The notes under the pieces: model-generated
Databases searched by the model: none
The model's input: the letters and a program-made list of their open reading frames with translations, nothing else
What the model was told of the DNA's origin: nothing
Shown: positions 1-11,375 of the stretch, piece after piece
Position numbering within the stretch: position 1 is the stretch's first letter
How the letters are laid out: each line of letters begins with the position of its first letter
NCBI GenBank assembly: GCA_950022655.1
Contig: OX465592.1
Location: 5,167,544-5,231,543, forward strand
DNA length: 64,000 nt
From: Alentia gelatinosa
Taxonomy: Eukaryota > Annelida > Polychaeta > Phyllodocida > Polynoidae
Direction of reading: 5' to 3'
Program-made: the position numbers and the translations under genes

Positions 1-1880
1 ACAGGTTGAGGCATGGATTTAATCGACTGTAGTGTGTTGTAATAATCTAATACCGATTAAAAAGGGATTATAGTAATCGGATAAACACCCTTGAGAATTG
101 GTAATTTTTTCCCAGTACATCCACAATGGTGAGTAATTTTTACCCGTGTAATAATGATAATGGTAAAAAAATCCTATTGACTGTATACTAGTACAACACG
201 TCTCCCCGGAAAAAATGACGCATTTCCCCTGGCAGAGGGTAAAATTACCATACACCTCTATGAGTTGTATCAATGTCATCAGAATGCGTCACTGTTTACA
301 TGTCACCTACTCGAGGTTTTGTAGCTGTGTAGGTAGCCTGTATATGCAGGTGTCTCACATCTCAGCTATACATTAAAAGGGGTTGTACCTTTATGTAAAG
401 TGTCCTTTTAAGACTGAATAACTAAACCTAATTAATCAAAATTGGTATTAGAGTGTATACCTTATCAGGTAATGTCTACAATAAGGCAATGCAATCTTGA
501 CTATGTTAAGGTTACATCTGAAATAATGAGTAGGGGATAACTGAATAGTTAAAAATCTAAATCATGAAATAATGAAATATAATTCGTGAGTAGTTTGAAT
601 TGAATATTTAACTTTCTATTGAGGAATAATTTAAATACATGTTCAAGAGGCATGTTAAATATTGACATCGTTGTCGGTGTTAATGTCAGTGTCAATACCC
701 ATATCATTACCACATTTAGAGATCAGTGATAATCATTGACTATCTACTGCTACAAATGAATGAGTGTGTATTGCAGGCAGCTACCGCGAGCTGTAGGATA
801 CAGGTTGCAATCAATGATACATACCTTTAGTGTTGGGTTTTCTCACGTCGATGATGGTAGATAGAATATGCCAATAACGTGACCTCACGTAATTGATGCT
901 CAATCAATCTACGGTGTAGAAAATCCCATTCGGTAATCTGCGATGGTGATGGTAAGGTTTCCCATGGTAGGATTGAAATCAGCAGGTAGTCTAACAGCAA
1001 GGATATCCCATAGAGCGATGTGATGAATAGACAGTGTAATACCCCGTATATAAACCAAACATCCACCTTGTTGTGCGGTAAAGAATCAACAGGTTGAGGC
1101 ATGGATTTAATCGACTGTAGTGTGTTGTAATAATCTAATACCGATTAAAAAGGGATTATAGTAATCGGATAAACACCCTTGAGAATTGGTAATTTTTCCC
1201 AGTACATCCACAATGGTGAGTAATTTTTACCCGTGTAATAATGATAATGGTAAAAAAAATCCTATTGACTGTATACTAGTACAACACGTCTCCCCGGAAA
1301 AAAATGACGCATTTCCCCTGGCAGAGGGTAAAATTACCATACACCTCTATGAGTTGTATCAATGTCATCAGAATGCGTCACTGTTTACATGTCACCTACT
1401 CAAGGTTTTGTAGCTGTGTAGGTAGCCTGTATATGTAGGTGTCTCACATCTCAGCTATACATTAAAAGGGGCTGTAACTTTATGTAAAGTGTCCTTTTAA
1501 GACTGAATAACTAAACCTAATTAATCAAAATTGGTATTAGAGTGTATACCTTATCAGGTAATGTCTACAATAAGGCAATGCGATCTTGACTATGTTAAGG
1601 TTACATCTGAAATAATGAGTAGGGGATAACTGGATAGTTAAAAATCTAAATCATGAAATAATGAAATATAATTCGTGAGTAGTTTGAATTGAATATTTAA
1701 CTTTCTATTGAGGAATAATTTAAATACATGTTCAAGAGGCATGTTAAATATTGACATCGTTGTCGGTGTTAATGTCAGTGTCAATACCCATATCATTACC
1801 ACATTTAGAGATCAGTGATAATCATTGACTATCTACTGCTACAAATGAATGAGTGTGTATTGCAGGCAGCTACCGCGAGC
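1..1880 (+). repeat. Direct duplication of about 0.79 kb, offset 1,088 bp
   Basis: Bases 1-791 recur at 1089-1880 in the same orientation with only scattered substitutions and 1-base indels. The copies end together at the sequence TACCGCGAGC and then diverge. The first copy probably begins before the window, so the true unit may be a tandem repeat of about 1.09 kb that includes the 792-1088 spacer. Identity looks above 97 percent by eye, which suggests a recent event. No coding function is evident in the repeated part. Confidence 0.93.
827..1102 (-). CDS. Weak candidate ORF, 91 aa, hydrophobic
   Basis: This minus-strand ORF starts with ATG and ends with TAA. It encodes a hydrophobic stretch (about residues 14-46, rich in L, I, Y, F) followed by a charged tail. 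It spans the unique spacer between the two halves of the local duplication. A GGTATG donor-like string lies just past the stop. I do not recognise a family, and no partner exons were found. It may be chance in AT-rich DNA. Confidence 0.13.
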   Translation of the reverse strand: MPQPVDSLPHNKVDVWFIYGVLHCLFITSLYGISLLLDYLLISILPWETLPSPSQITEWDFLHRRLIEHQLREVTLLAYSIYHHRREKTQH

Positions 1881-2100
1881 GGTCGGATACACATGTGTCG
1901 GTTGAAAGGTGATCTTATCAAGATGTCATTGGATAGTGTCACCCTCTCCGGTATCGCTACCGCCTCACTGACACCGGGCTGACACCGGGTTTAGTGACAC
2001 CCCTTTCCTCTTTGATTAGTATAAGAAGATGTCATTAATCTTATTGACTCAGAATACTAAGGACATCGACAGGATCAAGTCAGTCATCTTCATAGCCATC

Positions 2101-3086
2101 ATGAGGCCATTCTTTATACTACCCGTCTTTGCTATATTGCTCATGCAAATTGAGGCCTTACTGGAATGCGGACCTGGTAAAAGATGTGTCTGTTACCCAT
2201 CACGTGGAGTAATTTCATGCACCAACATTGGATTATACAGCATGCCCGATGTCCATCACCGAAAATCCACCGGGTATCCTGTACTTGACCTTCGCGGCAA
2301 CAATATCGGGACTATAGGTGATTTCCCAACGGATAGATTCACCAGAATAGACCTCAGAAGGAATCCCATAGCTGATTCGTGTTCAAGTCTACCAAGAAGC
2401 GTGATAGACACTGACCAATGTAAGAGGATAACTTCGTCGATCGATGAACTTGAAACACATATGCAATTAGACACTAACATGGACATCGAAGATCTCATGG
2501 ATGACAATACATCTACCGAAAAGGTTCTAGGCGGTGTTGAAGTCGTGGTTCATGAAAATACAGTTAAAGTCAGGGATAACACTATCGGTAATAAGGATAA
2601 AACTGTTAAACCAAACACCGTTGAGGGCGATTCTAACGTGAAGGGTATTGATAAAGTGGTTAACAGATCCGGTCGAATGATGGTTGTCGTGGTCAGCGCG
2701 ACCGGTGCCGGAGGAGTAGGTGTAGTATTCGTCATTCTCATAAGCTTATTAATTCATCTTGCCCGGAAAGGAATATTACTTAAATGTTGTGACCGTGTAT
2801 GTGGAAAATGTGCTTCTGACAATACATCTACGGATAATGTCAATACACCTGGATCATCAAACAACAGTGGATTGGATATCGAGTCCGACAATGTTGATGA
2901 TATATCAGGATTTGATCATGACCGTGGAACCTCAACAATGCGTGTAAAACATGTAGTGCCTCCAGCAGAACCATGTGAGTCCTTCCGTATAGAAGATACC
3001 GAACTCACGGTACAGTTACCTGAAAAAGATACCTCCACGGGAAATGAAGAGGAAAATGATCGGTGTACCGAACCTATAGATTTGAG
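2101..3086 (+). CDS. Single-pass membrane protein with LRR N-cap, exon 1
   Basis: This is the first coding exon of a predicted type I membrane protein. I chose the ATG at 2101 over the in-frame ATG at 2029 because it directly begins a signal peptide (MRPFFILPVFAILLMQIEA). The mature N-terminus has an LRRNT-like cysteine cluster (CGPGKRCVC then C), a short LRR-like stretch (LDLRGNNI, then IDLRRNPI) and a closing cysteine. An acidic, Thr/Val-rich stalk follows, then a transmembrane helix at about residues 193-220 and a basic stop-transfer, then an acidic Ser/Thr-rich cytoplasmic part. The frame reaches TAA at 3088, but that stop overlaps a strong donor (TTGAG|GTAAGG) and the exon joins in phase to 3438. 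The extracellular part is only about one to two LRRs long, so this is an LRR-derived mini-receptor at most. The ligand is unknown. Confidence 0.72.
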
Positions 3087-3437
3087 GTAAGGTTATTATA
3101 ATTATCATACTATTAATATTGTTATTACATCATGTAGATGATTCTTTGTAAGTGTCTATTGATATGATACTATTATCATACTATAACCATCAATATATCT
3201 CTGTATATCATGTATTCTTGTATACAACTATCAGATGATTATCTATATACATTATATTAATATGTATTGTTATGATATCACATTAAATAGCACCTATGTA
3301 TTACTATGTATGTATGTAATGTATGTATGATAAGTAATTATCATTATCATTATCTATATTATTATTAATTATTGTATGTGTATTAATTATGTAATGTATA
3401 TCGATATAATAGCTATGATATCATATTCTCGATACAG
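3087..3437 (+). other. Intron of the LRR-cap membrane protein gene
   Basis: A 351 bp AT-rich intron with donor GTAAGG and acceptor GATACAG. The flanking exons join as AG+T, giving Ser. The interior holds only short TATG/TATT-type low-complexity sequence. Confidence 0.62.
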
Positions 3438-3843
3438 TACCGAGTGCAAGACGTCGCCAGGAATGATACCTTCAAAACTGTGCGGTCCTGATACTGGTCC
3501 TGGTCCTGGTCCTGTACCCCGCTCCCACAAAAGGAAGAATGATAAACCTTATGCAAGACCTTCAACCTCGTCACGCCCACCTAACTCTTCACAGATGTCA
3601 CCACAGCTAATAGAACTCGACTCACTAATTCCACCACCATCACCATCACCCCCCACACAACCACTTATACCTAGCGAGTCATCTACAACGGTTGAGAAAC
3701 CACATAACGTCGGAGTGGTGAAAGGTGTTGTAAAGTATAGTGGTTTCAAAAGACACTGTGATGGAGTACACACAGGTTTGACACCTCCTGATAAAGTATC
3801 ACACATGGAACACGGATACGAAGATAGTGATTCAGACCAGTGA
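3438..3843 (+). CDS. LRR-cap membrane protein, exon 2 (cytoplasmic tail)
   Basis: This terminal coding exon gives about 135 residues and ends in TGA. After the junction codon it reads TECKTSPGM, then a GPGPGPVPR segment, a basic stretch, a proline-rich segment (IPPPSPSPPTQP) that could bind SH3 or WW domains, and an acidic C-terminus (YEDSDSDQ). The splice phase matches exon 1 exactly, and the predicted protein from the 2101 start is about 463 residues. The whole tail is predicted to be cytoplasmic and disordered. The proline-rich motif suggests a signalling or adaptor role, but this is inference. Confidence 0.6.
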
Positions 3844-4610
3844 TACAACGGACAATGTGAATAGTGATTCAGTTATGACTTTGTCTGAGCTTTAGCTTTA
3901 GCTTTAGCTTTAGTTCCACACTGGACCATACAAACTGGTATTCAAACAGGTGGTGCTGACTAATGGTATATTTCATATATAGTATATACCATTAACTAGT
4001 TTTACCATAGTTTTTGTTAAGTAAAACAGTTTCTTAAGACATGATCCCGTGTCACACTTAGCTTAGCTTAGCTCAGCTTTTTAGCTTCATACATAGTAGT
4101 TCTCGTAGAACCATACAGATAGGTATTCAGGAGGATGACCGAACATGGTGCAGTTATTTAACTTAATTTACTATAGTTTACTTGGTTTATCTTAACTTAG
4201 CTTAGCTTAGCTTAGCTAAATGAATACTATTGATTTATATGAATGGTTCATTGTTATTACCTTTACCTTAACCTACCATAGCATGTCTAAAAGACTGGGA
4301 ATGATTTCTGATTAGTTTGTGATGTTACCCTATAGTATAGTATAGGATAGTTAAACTTAGAGGTTGTAAATAAATCCTTACATTCAAACCGTGTGTATGT
4401 GTATGTGTACACTCTAAAAAATAGAATAGTTTTGTAGTTTGATCATGCCATACTATACCATATCATATGACATTATATATTATATTATCATATTTATAAT
4501 GTTGTCATTCTGTACCATACCATACCATACCACACTTGTGATTCAGTATGTACATGTATAGTAATAAAGTATCAATACTTAACTAGATGCGTTCTGTTAG
4601 GTCTTTATAA
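3844..4610 (+). other. Probable 3' UTR and polyadenylation region
   Basis: AATAAA signals lie near 4369 and 4563 on the plus strand, compatible with the 3' end of the membrane-protein gene. The stretch also contains short GCTTTA and TTAGC tandem runs at about 3890-3915, 4060-4075 and 4196-4215. No ORF is convincing here. Confidence 0.4.
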
Positions 4611-5627
4611 ATTATTATTATTATATTTATATATATATATATCTAATACAGATATAACTATTAATCTTATATCTTAATACATTATCTATATCAATATCAA
4701 TATATATTACTCTAAGTATGTCTAATATGTGTTCTATACATACATACATACATATATAAATATGCATAATATATACATATATACATTTATATACATATAT
4801 ACATATGTATACAAATAATGTGGGTTATTTGATGTATTAATTACAGAGGTCGCTTGGGTCTACCCTAAATTGATACCTCCACACCTCACCAGGTGGGGTT
4901 CGGTATGGGACAGGTGCGCCGGTACAGGTACTGCGCACCAGTCACCTCCCATACACAGAAGGATAGTCATGAGACTCAGTCTCCTCTTCGCATTTATCCT
5001 GATATACTTATATTCCATAGACTTAGTGTTATCAATTTAGTTCCATACCTCACCTACAGGAGAGGGGCGCACAAGTTAAACACCATGTTAATCATACATA
5101 CATACACAGAGGCTTTCTAGTTAAACTAATTACGGAGGGATATATATTATATATATAGTAATAAAGTATTAATACTTAACTATTAACTTAACTGTTCTGT
5201 TAGGTTTTATTATTATATTATTTATATATATATGTAATACACATATAATGTTTATCTTATATCTTATACATTATCTATATCAATATCAGTATATATTACT
5301 CTAATTATATCTAATACGTGTCATATACATACTTATACTCTAATTATGTCTAATACATGTTATATACATACATACATATATAAATATGCACCATATATAC
5401 ATATATATATACATATATACTATATACATATACATATATACATATATACATATACATATGTACATATACATATATACATATATATATAATACTTATATTC
5501 CATAGACTTAGTGTTATCAATCTAGTTCCGTACTTCACCTACAGGAGGGGCGCGCATAAGTTAAACACCTTGTTGATCATACATACATACATACATACAC
5601 AGAGGCTTTCTAGTTAAACTAATTACG
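4558..5627 (+). repeat. Imperfect tandem duplication of about 0.5 kb
   Basis: The segment starting with AGTAATAAAGTAT at about 4559 and ending near 5136 (AACTAATTACGGA) recurs at about 5157-5627. Both copies carry the block with CATAGACTTAGTGTTATCAA, the CACCTACAGGAG block and the GAGGCTTTCTAG block. Between them lie AT-rich (TATACATA)n tracts that differ in length. The first copy has an extra GC-richer insert at about 4845-4995. I see no gene. Confidence 0.8.
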
Positions 5628-5629
5628 GA

Positions 5630-6060
5630 CGGCAAACACCGCACCCCTCCGAGACGTGTTTACCCCGCAGCTCGAGCCGCCCCGAAATGTGTGCTCGGCC
5701 GTGTTTACCCCTGCGGAGCACAATGTTTGCCCCTGCGGAGCACCACGCTCCGCTGAACGCGAACAATACCCGAGATAATCCCTTAAGGTGACCCGGCGCA
5801 GACTTCCCGGCACGGTATGCTCATAATACAAACAACCTCGACCAAAAGACAATAGATTGGGCAATAAACAAACGAAAGAACAATCTGCGGAGCACCACGC
5901 ATGACTGATTTTAAACAATTGATTCTGTGGTCTATACAGCTATGTATACTACTGATGAAGGCCCCAACTGGCTGAAACGTTGTGTCAATACTACAAACCA
6001 ATCTGTACACCAACTCTAGTTCATAATAAAACATCTATCAACCTCAAATCAATTCACTAG
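5630..6060 (+). mobile_element. GC-rich short-repeat cluster with a possible Penelope-like or retrozyme tail
   Basis: From 5650 to 5905 a CTGCGGAGCAC motif and a GTGTTTACCC motif recur several times. At 5952-5978 the string CTGATGA, a short G/C stem (GGCC, loop, TGGC) and GAAAC form a hammerhead-ribozyme-like core, and AATAAAACAT follows at about 6024. Strings of this kind are typical of Penelope-like element ends and related hammerhead-bearing retroelements. The flanking stem I is poorly paired, so this may be a decayed copy. There is no reverse transcriptase ORF in the window. Confidence 0.3.
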
Positions 6061-6484
6061 AGTTTGTTGGTTTTGTGAAATAACATACCAGATATATTAT
6101 TAAAAGATATCATCATAGGATGTCTGTCATATCCTTCATGAAAATGATCTAACATTTGACAAAGATCTTTTATTATCTCGCCTAACCTAGCATATATAAT
6201 TCTGATCTCTGCACAAAGGGGATACCACTGTTGCCTTTTTTGTTTGTCATTTTTTACTCCATAAGGAATCCCATCTTATTTGACCAGTTTTTTAGTAAAG
6301 CCTGATTGTTAAACATTTAATTAATTTAATATGATAAAACTATCATTTGTTTTATTTTTAAAACAGTTTTTGCCTTCATTGTAATGTAGGTATCAGCCTT
6401 GATTATATCTCAAAAGCTGACATTGGATTGCATTGGGACACTGACATGGCTATTAAGTATTATCCACTGCTAGGGGCGCAGTAT

Positions 6485-6605
6485 TATATGGAAACAGGGT
6501 TACTGTGGCCGTACTTGATAAATACTTGGTAAAATTGAAGGCAGCGGTTCATCAGATCATCAATTTTACCAAGTATTTATCAAGTACAGACACAGCCTGT
6601 TTTCT
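6485..6605. mobile_element. Foldback MITE (GGTTACTGTGGCCGTAC ends)
   Basis: Arms of about 45 bp (CTTGATAAATACTTGGTAAA against TTTACCAAGTATTTATCAAG) surround a loop of about 25 bp. Related foldbacks occur at about 39027-39175 and 63749-63885 with the same ACTTGGTAAAATT arm. This is a non-autonomous hairpin element. Confidence 0.78.
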
Positions 6606-7165
6606 TATTACTATATATCTTAAATGTATTAGGATACACCTTTTTTGATTGAATAATCAGTTGCCATCTGTTGACGCATGTAGATTTCTATAACATGATA
6701 AATATTCCTGTTGGTGATAGTTGAGAACAACTAGTGAATCCATTCTCTGGGTTTATTGCAACATTCTTGATACTTTCAAATACAAATGGCTTACTGATCA
6801 ATTTCCTGTGATATTTCTTACCTTTTTTTATATGAAATGATTTAGATATACCGCGCTCTTCCATTATAAATGGAAATAACATTTGGTCCTAGTCTTTTTA
6901 TTTGATTTATTTTATCTGGACTTGTATTAGACCTGCAGGTCTATGTTCTGTAAAGCCAGTAAAAAAAGATTGCTGTTAAACATTCAGCAGCAGTACATCT
7001 TCAGAATAAAGCAATGAAGGTAGTAAATCGCTAGTATAGAAGAATAGAAAAAAAGACTTGTGCAAGTCTATGTTGAGCCACGAGAGGTGGCGACCGTCAG
7101 TTCAAGGTCTTCCTTACTAAGAAGTAGTTACCAGTCCCTTATTTCATTTGGGCAGGGAACCAGTC
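6606..7165. other. No gene seen
   Basis: AT-rich unique-looking sequence. It contains a 64-codon ORF on the minus strand (6688-6882) with no domain signal. The last 100 bp lead into the repeat that follows. Confidence 0.5.
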
Positions 7166-7174
7166 TAGCGGCCG

Positions 7175-7640
7175 TTCAGCATAGACCCTATTGAGGTATC
7201 CCAGAATTCAGTCTGTTTACAGGTCCCGGTGTGCGCTGGTTACCTACGTTGTATGGTGATAGACCCTTGACCCGTAACCCACAATCATTGCTTTTTAACG
7301 GTTTTTATAAGTCTTCAAATGGGAAATCCGATGTCAGAAATGGAAATTTCACCTATTTCTACATGTAAAGCCGAAATTATATTCAGGTTACTCAAATATA
7401 AATGGGAAAACTGTGGTTCATATGATCATGGTGTGCCCAGCCACTCACGAGCGGAACTTGTGTTTACCCTGGGCGATAATTGGGTGACGAGTAACCTCTG
7501 GAGGGCGCATTGCGCCTATGGGACAAACTCGTTTTCAAGATACAGGGGAGGTGGACATCCAGTTACCCATTCGATACATGTAAACAGTGGCCGCCGAGAC
7601 ATCTAGCGGATACCCCGGGAACCAGGGTACATCATTAGCA
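7175..7640 (+). repeat. Interspersed repeat of about 0.35-0.45 kb, copy 1
   Basis: The block beginning AGACCCTATTGAGGTATCCC and continuing through TGTCAGAAATGGAAATTTCA and GTAACCTCTGGAGG matches 23305-23635 in order and orientation. In both copies one frame stays open for about 60 codons around the shared peptide MSEMEIS-IST. The shared frame is short, so I treat this as a repeat and not a gene. The copy ends in a CTAGCGGATAC...GGGAACCAG terminus that recurs elsewhere. Confidence 0.8.
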
Positions 7641-8040
7641 GATCTAGTCGGACATGCTAGAAGCTTGAACCGGATGTTTTGCTCCCCTGTAGGACTCAGT
7701 GCATGCGCGCCACTAGTTCACAGGGCTGCATGAGTGGGCTTTCCAGGGGTTCTAAACTACCCAACAATAGGGGTGGGACTGCCACGCCCTCTGGTGAAGA
7801 AGAAACAAACCTCCAATCAACACCCACGCCCTCTACAGTATCAAGGGTTCTCTTTTTCAACCCATTGCGGCGGGTGATCCCATATGGAATCAACTGAGCA
7901 TGGGCGGGTGTAGACTGGTTCCCTGCCCATATGAATAAGGGGCAGGTAACGGGTTCCACAGGCATGACCTTCAACCTTGGCTGGTGCCCGCCTGTGACTA
8001 GGGGATACCCCAGGAACCAGCCAAGTGGTTTGGCTGGTAT
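7585..8040. mobile_element. Fragments of the CTAGCGGAT / GGGAACCAG element
   Basis: GCCGAGACATCTAGCGGATA with GGGAACCAGG at about 7590-7627, and GGGGATACCCCAGGAACCAG at about 7999-8020, belong to an interspersed family. Other pieces lie at about 8702-8750, 29193-29300 and 61888-61930. The 29 kb copy is a clear palindrome. Confidence 0.55.
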
Positions 8041-8640
8041 CCGCTTGTTATACACCTATAGACCTCGCAACCATATTGGGGACTGAAAACTAGTTATTTT
8101 TGACTTGCTATACAAATGTTCTCATAACTTAGGCTGTGAAAATGATACATATTTACAAAGGGTACCATATTAAACCAGGGATTATGGGCTTTATTGTCAT
8201 ATATATTTTGGATTTATTGAGGTGATTTATCTGTTTTCATTTTTGACATATTTGCTCTGAAATCATCCTAAAAATTGGGCAAAATGTTTGATTTCTAGAA
8301 TATGAGTGAAGATTCCATGGAATTCCATATGGAAGCAAATCAAAGCCCAGTTTAATCAAATGGAGATTTCTTTGAGGATCATTGTGATACCTAAATTTTT
8401 ATTGTACTCATAGTAGAAGTTAAAATGGACTGATTCTTTATCAAAATAGAAAAGAAGCAAAAAGCCCCTTTTTGTGATATGTGCCATATGTTAAAGCATT
8501 GTCGTGGTAGGCAGAAAATGGAGAAATGTTGGAAATGATGCAATATTTTTACATTATAATTTCTGACAATGTTTTTCCTTTAGTTATTAATTTTAAACTA
8601 ATTAGATATACAGCACAACTCAATCTATAAGAATTTTTAA
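8041..8640. other. No gene seen
   Basis: AT-rich sequence without a convincing ORF or tandem repeat. Confidence 0.5.
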
Positions 8641-8699
8641 GGGAAACACTCCTTGAATCCGGATTCCACCTTAGTCCCTAATATTCCTTCCAGACCTAT

Positions 8700-8835
8700 A
8701 GCTCCGCCGAGCCCTCTAGCGGATGACTGGGGAACCAGGAGGCGTTACCAATAATGCACTATAAAAATGGAACCCGTTACCTGGCCTATAGTCTAACTAG
8801 GCCAGGCTTCCAGGCTAGGGCGGGTGCTGCCATAT
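8700..8835. mobile_element. CTAGCGGAT-type element fragment
   Basis: The block CCGCCGAGCCCTCTAGCGGA followed by TGACTGGGGAACCAGGAGGC matches the terminus seen at 29193 and 61888. Confidence 0.5.
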
Positions 8836-9011
8836 GGCATCATTTTCTGAAATTTCGTTTTCATGGAATGAAATAGGAAATATTGGATAAATAATCATGG
8901 GATTTTCACAGAGTATAGATATAACAAACAGGTAAAGATTTGAGGTGAAATATATAACAAGATTAGAGATTGCATATTCTACAACGTCCTTAAGTTATAG
9001 AATTATTACAA

Positions 9012-9392
9012 TTGGCTAGCCTGTAGTGCGGCCACCACTCACCAGACGGCGTGTTCATGCCTCAAGGTGGGCCTGTTGGCGGGTCCTGGCTGAGGCAGGC
9101 TGAGAGCTGTCCGGAAGAAGTATGGCGGCCGCTCTGTGAGCGCATGCGTGGGTAGTAAAATCAAAACAAACAAGATGGCGTGGGCTGGTGCGATGTATGG
9201 AATCGCGATTCGATTCAATATATAGAATGAAGTGATAAGAACTTTTTAAGTGTTGAATTATGACTTAAATCACTGTCTTTGTTGTGCATTATGCTACAAG
9301 CACTGACATTGTCTTCCTGGATCGTATACACTGTTTGGGCCATGCAGCAGGGGAATCACTGACAAACTCACGCATGCGCACTACAGGCACCG
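9012..9392. mobile_element. Possible TIR element of about 0.38 kb
   Basis: CCTGTAGTGCG near 9018 is mirrored by CGCACTACAGG near 9378. Inside lie GC-rich parts with CGCATGCG strings near both ends and an AAGATGGCG string at about 9173. The TIR is only about 11 bp and no target duplication is clear. Confidence 0.3.
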
Positions 9393-9863
9393 ATTTCAAA
9401 ACAAAGCATTTGGTAAGGAACTGGAAGCAATGCTTGTTTTACACTGAATCACATTTAGTTTGACAATTTATATTTGTAGATGAATACAAATGCGTTAGAA
9501 GAGCATATATTCTGAATTTGGTTTGAATATTTAGAGAAGCTTATCGATCTGACAGCTAGCATATCTGTGCTATACTTAGAATGCCCAACGAGAAAATTCC
9601 CACATCCGGCCAATGAACGCCCAGCCCTGGGACCCTCCTACAGACCCTCGTCAGCGTGCCCCGTGTGCCTCGAGCGGTCGTGAAAGAGACTAACAATTGG
9701 CCTGAGACTTCCTGCCCCCTGGTGGTATACATTAGCACTAATACCCACCCATAACCAGGCAATATTGCCACAGGTCCCCGCCCATAAAGGGTTAAAAGAG
9801 AGGCTTCTTCTGATATCATTCATCTTCTTCACCGAGTTATCCCTCTCCCCCTTCCTCCCTCCC

Positions 9864-10400
9864 CTTCTTCTTCTTCTTCTTCTTCTTCTTCTTCTTCTTC
9901 TTCTTCTTCTTCTTCTTCTTCTTCTTCTTCTTCTTCTTCTTCTTCTTTGTCTTCTTCTTTGTCTTCTTCTTCATCTTCTTCTTGTTGTTGTTCTTCTTCG
10001 TCTTCTTCTTGTTCTTCGTCTTCTTCTTCTTCGTCTTCTTCTTCTTCGTCTTCTTCTTCTTCGTCTTCTTCTTCGTCTTCTTTATTTTCTTCTTCATCAT
10101 CGTTGTCTTCTTGTTCTTCTTCATCTTCTTGTTCTTCTTCATCTTCTTCTTCTTTGACTTTTGCCGTCGTCTTCTTCTTCTTCGTCTTCTTCTTCATCTT
10201 CTATGTCTTCTTCATCTTCGTCTTCTTTTTCTTCTTCTTCTGCGTCTTTCGTTGTCGTCTTCTCCTTATTCTTATTCTCCTTATTCTTCTTTTTTGTCTT
10301 CTTCTTCTCCTTCTTCGTCTTCTTCTGTTTCTTCATCGTCTTTGTCTTCATCTTCTTCTGTTTCTTCGTCTTCGTTTTTCTTCCTCTTCTCCTCCTTTTC
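9864..10400 (+). repeat. (TTC)n polypyrimidine tract, about 0.53 kb
   Basis: Nearly pure TTC repeats at 9864-9945 grade into interrupted CTT/TTC/TTG/TCG repeats to about 10400. All frames on both strands stay open because the tract lacks stops, giving artefactual poly-Ser, poly-Phe, poly-Leu or poly-Glu/Lys ORFs. GAA/TTC tracts can form triplexes. Confidence 0.97.
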
Positions 10401-10767
10401 TCAGGAATACATGTAGTGATGAGTTTGACAATGCAGTTCTTTAACAGCCCTACTTCACAAACTTTATGAGCTCTCCCTTCTGCTTTCATTATTCCCCTGC
10501 ACTTCCAGTCAAGCAGTAAAATGGGTTCCGTTTTTAAACGCTCAGAACAAAGAGTGGCCTTTTTGTCTCGCCGCACAGTGAGCGGCGGCCGTCAGTGACT
10601 GTGGTGGGGCGTATTGGTGTCACCTGTGAAAAGGCTTTTCTGTCACATGTTCTCTGAACAGACAGCGAAGTCAATGGAGGAAACCACCATGCTGTCTTTG
10701 TGAAAAAACTAAACACACACAAACTCAATTTGGAGAACGGGACGTCGATCGACCTGCAGTCATCGGT

Positions 10768-10830
10768 GTGGGGCGGGGGGGGGGGGGGTCACACGGGGGG
10801 CGGGGGGCGGGGGTCGGGGGGAGGAGTGGG
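10768..10830 (+). repeat. G-rich tract
   Basis: Runs of 10-12 G with GGGGG clusters over about 60 bp, a likely quadruplex former. Confidence 0.85.
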
Positions 10831-10974
10831 CGTCTCAGACACAGACTCGTATTTAACTCCGACAAAAAGAGTTCCTCCTTCTTTCCAATACCTGTGGCGC
10901 CACCTTGCGGCAGGGCGGCGGGCGTGTTTGTCCAAAGCGAGGCTGTGAATGTTCCCCCGATCCTGGTGACCTAG

Positions 10975-11375
10975 AGACTGGGAGGAGGACTGTAGGAGGG
11001 CCAGGAGGACTGTAGGAGGGCCAGGAGGACTGGTACAACTACCACTCACACTCCTCACACCTAGAGACTTAGAGGAGGACTGCAGGACAGCAGGTACAGC
11101 CACAACTCTCACCCCTCACACGACCAGCACAAGAGGCAAAGACAATCACCAGGAAACAGGACACCCAGGGGTCAGGACACCCAGGAGTCAGGACACCCAG
11201 GGGTTAGGACACCAAGGAGTAAGGACACCCAGGACACTCAGGACACCCCAAGACACTCAGGACACCCCAGGACACTCAGGACACCCCAGGACACCCCAGG
11301 ACACCCCAGGACACCCCAGGACACCCCAGGACACCCCAGGACACCCCAGGACACCCAGGACACCCAGGGCACCCA
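10975..11375 (+). repeat. Two short minisatellites
   Basis: An AGGAGGACTGTAGGAGGGCC unit repeats at about 10980-11035, with a relic near 11070. An 11-mer, GGACACCCCAG, repeats about 18 times at 11158-11373 with small variants. Confidence 0.92.

Noticed and set aside
9765..10576. Long ORFs of poly-Leu, poly-Ser, poly-Glu and poly-Lys
   Set aside because: They come from the (TTC)n tract, which lacks stops in all frames on both strands.
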